Assembly (NCBI RefSeq): GCF_907165205.1
Contig: NC_058192.1
Coordinates: 14,818,001 to 14,882,000, forward strand
DNA length: 64,000 nucleotides
Origin: Coccinella septempunctata
Taxonomy: Eukaryota; Arthropoda; Insecta; Coleoptera; Coccinellidae
Direction of reading: 5' to 3'
Numbering within the stretch: the stretch's first letter is position 1; the number at the start of each line of letters is the position of its first letter. The notes below the pieces were generated by a model. It had not been told where the DNA came from. It was given only the letters and a program-made list of their open reading frames with translations, and did no database searches. A program made the translations under genes and the position numbers. This document shows, piece by piece, positions 59,093 through 64,000 of the stretch.

Positions 59093-61020
59093 GCCGGTCG
59101 ATTATTGGGCCAGAGGGCTGGTCAGTCGGAACATATTTGACGTCGATATTTTTATTTTTACAATTATTGAAAACCAATTCAAAATGAATGTTGGGAAACT
59201 ACCAATAAATATATGTTTCAATAAGTTTTGAAAATAATATTGATAAAAATAAATTATTCCTGAACCACTTGCATAAACAGGGTGGCTTGAAATGTAATGA
59301 GATACAGAAGTTGCAAAAAACTCTACTCGTGATTGTATGATTATTATGCTGAACTTGCCTTATACGAATGTTTTAAATTGCCAGTCCATGGGACACGGGG
59401 TGTGAATGTTAAGTTTAGTTATGTGATATTAAACCTCTGTTTTTAATATCACACTACCAAACTTTATTACTTAATATTATATTATTTAACGGAAGCTTGC
59501 TCGCTATAGGAAAAACAAAATCTATGTCGGACAACTTACTATTTGAAGATGCATAGATTGCAATTCAATTATGTAAAACGAAAATCTCCTAAAAAAGGTT
59601 AAGGTTATTGAGAAAATATATATTTTCTGACAGGATAGGTCTCTCCTTTGAGTAAAACGAAAATCTCCTAAAAAAAGTTAAGGTTATTGAGAAAATATAT
59701 ATTTTCTGACAGGATAGGTCTTTCCTTTGAGATCTAGCTCCTTATATAATCTACACTGAAACGAGTTATATAAGTATTCTTATTTCTCAACAAAAAACTC
59801 CTACAACTCAATTTTCTTGTTTCTACAGTCAAAATTTTCATTATTATAAATTTTTGTGTTTTCCACATCACGAAACTAGCAACATTAGGCGTGTTTAGCT
59901 TAGTGGCCATTTAATTAGTTGCAGTGCCAATAGTTTATAGATTTTATTCAAGTTTTGAATAATATGTATGAGTGTTTCTTCAAAATTTATGTAGGTACAG
60001 TGGGTATCTTACGTAAGTGGGTCACTGGATTGCACCTTATTCGTTTAGCAAAATCTTGAAGTGAATAATCAATATGATGATGACTGGCTTAGAAATTAAT
60101 GGTACATAGAGACTATTTATAACCTTTTTTTTCATTTAAGATTCCACCAATTTCATTCAAAATTATCCTTAGGAAATTTGAAATCGAAATTTGGAAACTA
60201 TGCATCCATGTTGTGTTTGATTCAAAAAATACTTGATGTCAAATGTGAGAAAATTTGAAAATTTTCATTTTTTCAACCACACCTATAGACAACATAGATA
60301 CATTTTCCGTTGATTCTTTTTACTCAAAGTTGTTTTGAATAAAATGGATTGAAATAAATATAAAACTAACATAATGCAGATTGTAAAGGAGTAGTTAATT
60401 TAAGGGTCGATTTATAGTCGAAAAACAGTGGGTCTTTCATATAATTTTTTTTTTTTGAGCAGCCCATGTTTATATACAGCTTCCTGAAGAAAGCCTATGA
60501 AAAAAAATGTTAAATTTTTTTTTAGAAACCAGAAAGCGGACAAAAATCAAATTGAGTAGTTGTTCTATATAGGCAATAAAAATTTTTTTGGTGTTTCCCT
60601 ATAATGTCTGCATGCTATCCGCCAACTAGGTGGAAACTTTCACTTAAACCAGGAAATCAAAAATTAATTTCTCGAAAGTATCATATGAATAAGAAAAAAA
60701 AATTCTCGCGAAACGATTTTAGAGGTGTTTTTAATATCCCTTGCAATTATATGGGAACATGGCCCAATTCTTTCATCGCCTTCTCGCACCCACAAAATGT
60801 CTGCTCAATTTTTCGACAGTTTTCTGAATTGTAAAAAAACATTTGAAAATTGCTTTCAAGGCGCCATCTTTAGGGGCTGCTCATCAAATTTTTTTTTTCA
60901 TGGAAACTCATGCTAGCTACTCCACTGAACCCCCACCTTAAAAGTACTTTTTTCGTTCTTGAAGTGGGCCGGTCTGGAAGAAAATTCCCGGGCCGGTTCG
61001 AGGTAGCCCATCCGCCTCTG
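59093..61020. mobile_element. Insertion of unknown type inside MITE copy 5
   Basis: Its edges carry similar GC-rich phrases in the same orientation: ATTCCCGGTGGGCCGGTCGA at the left and ATTCCCGGGCCGGTTCGA at the right, with another GTGGGCCGGTCTGG just before the latter. They could be target-site-like direct repeats or element termini. The interior is AT-rich, has a 79-bp tandem duplication, and has short readings (60604-61113) without recognised domains. No transposase was found, so the class is open. Confidence 0.45.
59574..59731. repeat. 79-bp tandem duplication
   Basis: Two nearly identical units, 59574-59652 and 59653-59731, start TAAAACGAAAATCTCCTAAA and end CTTTCCTTTGAG or CTCTCCTTTGAG. 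Only a few bases differ, so the duplication is recent. It has no coding role that I can see. Confidence 0.9.
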
Positions 61021-61186
61021 AGGACCGAATCTGAAAAAAATGGTATAGGAAAAAACTCTTTCTTTCGACCTCAGAAATCTGCTGTTAAAATATCTAGGAC
61101 GTCACATTTTTAAAAGACCCTTTCAACCGTTTCTCATAAAAAAAATTATTTTGAGTAGAGTCAAAAATGAAAAATATGGATGGGTA

Positions 61187-61513
61187 TTTAAAATTTAAAG
61201 CGTTTCGTTTCTATTGCACAAGTTGGCAACATCGACTGAAATATGCGTTGATAATAAAGGACAACAAGTACATTATCTTGATGAGATAGACAAAGATGGC
61301 TGTCTATGAAGTCTACCACGAACGAGGAAAGTCCAAAAATTTTATGGGATTTTTATGGCCGGTTGCTGTTGACGCTCGCTAGTGAGTACGCGCCTTATGA
61401 TGGCTCTAAATCAAAAGCTGTTATTTTATAAACAAAACATGGTTTTTTTTATTTTCTAGTAGGCGATGTTGCCAAATCGTAAACTAGAAACGAAGCGATT
61501 TAAATTTTAAAAC
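61187..61513. repeat. Inverted-repeat element, TTTAAAATTTAAA ends
   Basis: Left arm TTTAAAATTTAAAGCGTTTC...TTGGCAACATCG and right arm, reverse-complemented, TTTAAAATTTAAATCGCTTC...TTGGCAACATCG match over about 48 bp. The 230-bp interior holds no frame. This is a MITE-like element of about 327 bp. Family not identified. Confidence 0.75.
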
Positions 61514-62817
61514 TTCAAATTTCAAGAATAATTTTGAATAGTTTCCGCGGTGCATTTGAAAAATTCATGAATGAAACTCATAATTATTTAGTTTAAATAT
61601 GTATATGCTGTGTGTGAGGAGAATTCACCATTACAATGATTCTTTGACCAACCAAGTCTCTGAGCTCATGTCAATAGCAAAGATTACAAGTAGCATAATT
61701 TCCTAACATTATACATGTTCAATTCTTCCCATTCTCGATTTCTATAGAGTAGGTCTTCGAATGTAGTCCGATATCTATCTTCCCTGCTAATCAGTAGTCG
61801 ATGGTAGGCATTAACAGGTTCTATTCACAAAGAATCATTCATCAAAATGTGACATAAATAGTACTCGTGCTGGTCATTGCGGATTAACTATATTGTGCGA
61901 ACATTTCGCTTGACAATTAACTCGCGTATAACGATGTATCGAATGTGGTTTTATGATGTGTATTCCAAGTACTTCCCTACAATTCTATGCCTACGTCAGT
62001 TGTTCCGTTACCTATTCCTTAATTGATACACCTTGGAACTCTTAGTAGATGGATGATTTGAGGATTCTATTGTATGTAAAGCATGTAGGCTCAATGGGAT
62101 GATGTCTTCCTAAAACAACCGCAATTGGCTGACTATATGAGAACTGAAGCCAAAAACAACTGAACTCACTATAGTTCTAAACTTCTGTTTAGATATGGTT
62201 ACTTTCCGGAAACCATGCACCTAATTGCAGGATTCCAATTTTTACAATTATACTGAGAAGCATAAAGGAAAAACCAATGCGACAAATCCTAAACAGAATA
62301 GTGGTACAAGAGGTGTGTCATTTATATTTTTTTCAATTTTCTCATTTCAAGGTCAACATAACGCAAGTTTGAATCCCGAGCTACGTGCGCCTTTTAATGA
62401 GAATAAACCTTACGCAATTTCATTTCATTACGCCACCACAAAACGAATTAATACAATAAACATAATTAAAACGATAATTGATCGATTTTTAGTAAGCCTT
62501 CTAGACCATAATGAGTATGCGAATGCCCGCGGCTATAACATTTTGAAAGTTCCACTCTTAACCGTGTGAACGCATATTAACTAATGCAAATCGAGAGGAT
62601 TCGTGTTTGAATACCGAATTTTCGCCTGTCAGGCTTAAGATGAGATTGATAGATTAGACACAGCGTGGACGGTACGATTAGGCTTCAAGTCCGAATATGC
62701 AGATCTACCAATATGAAGAGCTGTTGAGAAAAAGTGACATAAATTCTGAGATTCTGGGTCAGGAGGAAGTGGTACTAAAACTCTTCAAAAATACAATTTG
62801 AATTCAATATACTATTA
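61514..62817. other. No supported gene; one open reading
   Basis: An open plus-strand reading at 62225-62569 follows an acceptor-like CACCTAATTGCAG and runs 114 codons (DSNFYNYTEKHKGKTNATNP near the start). It may be a terminal exon of an unseen gene, or chance. A short GTGTGT...TTTCAAG stretch inside could be an intron. I cannot name a family. Confidence 0.3.
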
Positions 62818-64000
62818 GGAGGATATATTGAGAAATTCTTAGCCTACTATAGAACCAAACAAAATTTCAATGTCAAAATATTTTATTACTCAACATATTC
62901 TCCTCTTGATTGGATACAATTATTACAGCTAACCTGCAACATTTCTAGACCTTTCAAAAAAAATGTTTCTTCTTGCTCTGCAAACCAGACCTCCACAGCT
63001 TTTATGACCTCCTCGTTGGAAGAAAATTTACTACATTTTCAGTTGAGGAAAGAGATGATAGTCGGATGGAGCCAAATCTGGTGAATGAGGGAGGTGTTCT
63101 AGTTATTCAAACCCTAAATCACGAATTTTTTGCATGCAACATGAGATTTGTGTGCAGAGGCGTTGTCCTGCAAAAACAAAACGCCTTTGGATAGCTTTCC
63201 GCGTTTTTTCTCTTTGATTTTTTCCCGTAGAGTCGTCAGTAATGTCGAATAGTAATCTCCAGTTATTGTTCTACCCTAATCCAAAAAAATCAATTATGAT
63301 TAATCCATGGCAATCCCAAAAAACTGAAGCAAGAACTTTTACAGCAGATTTTTGGACACGAAATTTCTTAGGTCTTGGAGAACCAGAGTGTCGCCATTCC
63401 ATCGATTGTTGCTTTGTTTCTGGATCGTAGAAATGTACTCAAGTGTCATCCATAGTAACAATTCGGTTTAAGAAGTCTACATCGTTTTCAAATCGAGCAC
63501 AGATCGAACGCGATGCCTCTACCCTTGCACTCTTGTGGTCAACATTCGAACATTTGGGGATCCATTTTGCAGCTATTTTTCTCATATCCATTTTAGCCCA
63601 ATTCGACGGTCTGATAAAATCATGTCATGAACTGCATCGATATTTTCGTGGACTGACACAGAAACTGGCCTTCCCGATCGGTCATCTTCAATGGAAAATT
63701 TACCTCTTTTGAGTTTGCAGTCCAATTTTTCATGGTAGTATACTAAGGACATTGATCACCAAGGGTATTAAGCATATCTTCGTAAATCTTCTTATCTCTT
63801 AACCCTTTTGTATACAGGTACTTGATGATGGCTCGATACTTCAATTTTTCGATTTTCACAATTTCGATGGACATCATCTTTCTTTTAATTTATTGGGTAA
63901 CTCTGGTTTACTTTTTTGACCTCAAACTTTATACTGACACTTTTAATGAGTTATTGTTCTCTGCTATGGTAACGCAATATTTTTTTCATGCGTGGAATTG
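62818..64000 (-). mobile_element. Mariner element, copy 4 (runs off the window)
   Basis: The left end GGAGGATATATTGAGAAATT follows TA (62816-62817), with the first base changed from C to G. The homology continues to the window edge, about 34 bp short of the expected right terminus. Transposase on the minus strand. Confidence 0.93.
62886..63874 (-). pseudogene. Mariner transposase (broken)
   Basis: Runs from an ATG at 63874 to TAA at 62886. It has a deletion of about 50 bases in the middle of the DNA-binding part near 63590 (the ISYERVHHIVH segment is missing) and a second deletion near 63035, between the coding for the catalytic core and the C-terminal tail. A Met or Gly replaces part of the first catalytic block (TMDDTW is still readable on the minus strand near 63450). 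FLQDNASAHKSH and YSPDLAPSDYH are visible in broken frames. Non-functional. Confidence 0.88.

Larger units (their letters stand above)
58552..61112. repeat. TACAGGGTGAGTC MITE, copy 5, split by a 1.9-kb segment
   Basis: The left part (58552-59092) begins TACAGGGAGATGGATCTTCGA and runs through the family interior in the opposite orientation to copies 1-4. The right part (about 61021-61112) resumes with GGACCGAATCTGAAAAAAATGG and ends in a worn terminus. About 60 bases of the family sequence are missing at the junction, replaced by the segment at 59093-61020. Confidence 0.75.

Noticed and set aside
1..64000. CRISPR arrays, operons or prophage-like systems
   Set aside because: No regularly spaced repeats, no bacterial gene organisation and clear eukaryotic splice and transposon signatures.

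Overview
This is an AT-rich eukaryotic chromosomal window. It looks like an insect, and a beetle is my guess rather than something the sequence proves. The reasons are mariner elements with TA target duplications, short inverted-repeat elements ending in CCCTGTA, tails of non-LTR retrotransposons, and no bacterial-style operons or ribosome binding sites. Long stretches have no recognisable coding content, so most of the window is intergenic or intronic.

Mobile DNA dominates. Four copies of one mariner family lie at 11.4-12.7, 21.8-23.1, 37.0-38.2 and 62.8-64.0 kb, and all have broken transposase frames. A non-autonomous inverted-repeat family (ends TACAGGGTGAGTC) has five copies: one at 24.6 kb and four between 51.4 and 61.1 kb. 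Two of those carry nested insertions, including a small foldback with a tRNA-like core at 53.5 kb. Other structures are a 1.1-kb foldback at 55.1 kb, a compound tandem and inverted 276-bp repeat at 13.8-14.7 kb, four smaller inverted-repeat elements, retrotransposon 3' ends at 15.7 and 39.5-40.0 kb, and a decayed Tc1/mariner-superfamily transposase at 34.8 kb. A hammerhead-ribozyme-like motif of the kind carried by Penelope-like elements lies at 7.2 kb on the minus strand.

Host coding sequence, where visible, is split into short exons. On the minus strand, exons at 25.34 kb and 20.58-20.79 kb have good splice signals and compatible phase, with a possible four-codon first exon at 27.22 kb. One mariner copy sits inside the proposed intron. 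On the plus strand, exons at 33.30 and 34.08 kb join in phase, end in a hydrophilic C-terminus and are followed by AATAAA. Weaker candidates at 28.62, 29.27 and 30.46 kb also keep phase. If both models hold, the two genes are arranged head to head around 27.2-28.6 kb. I do not recognise either product. All exon calls rest on splice motifs and reading frame alone.
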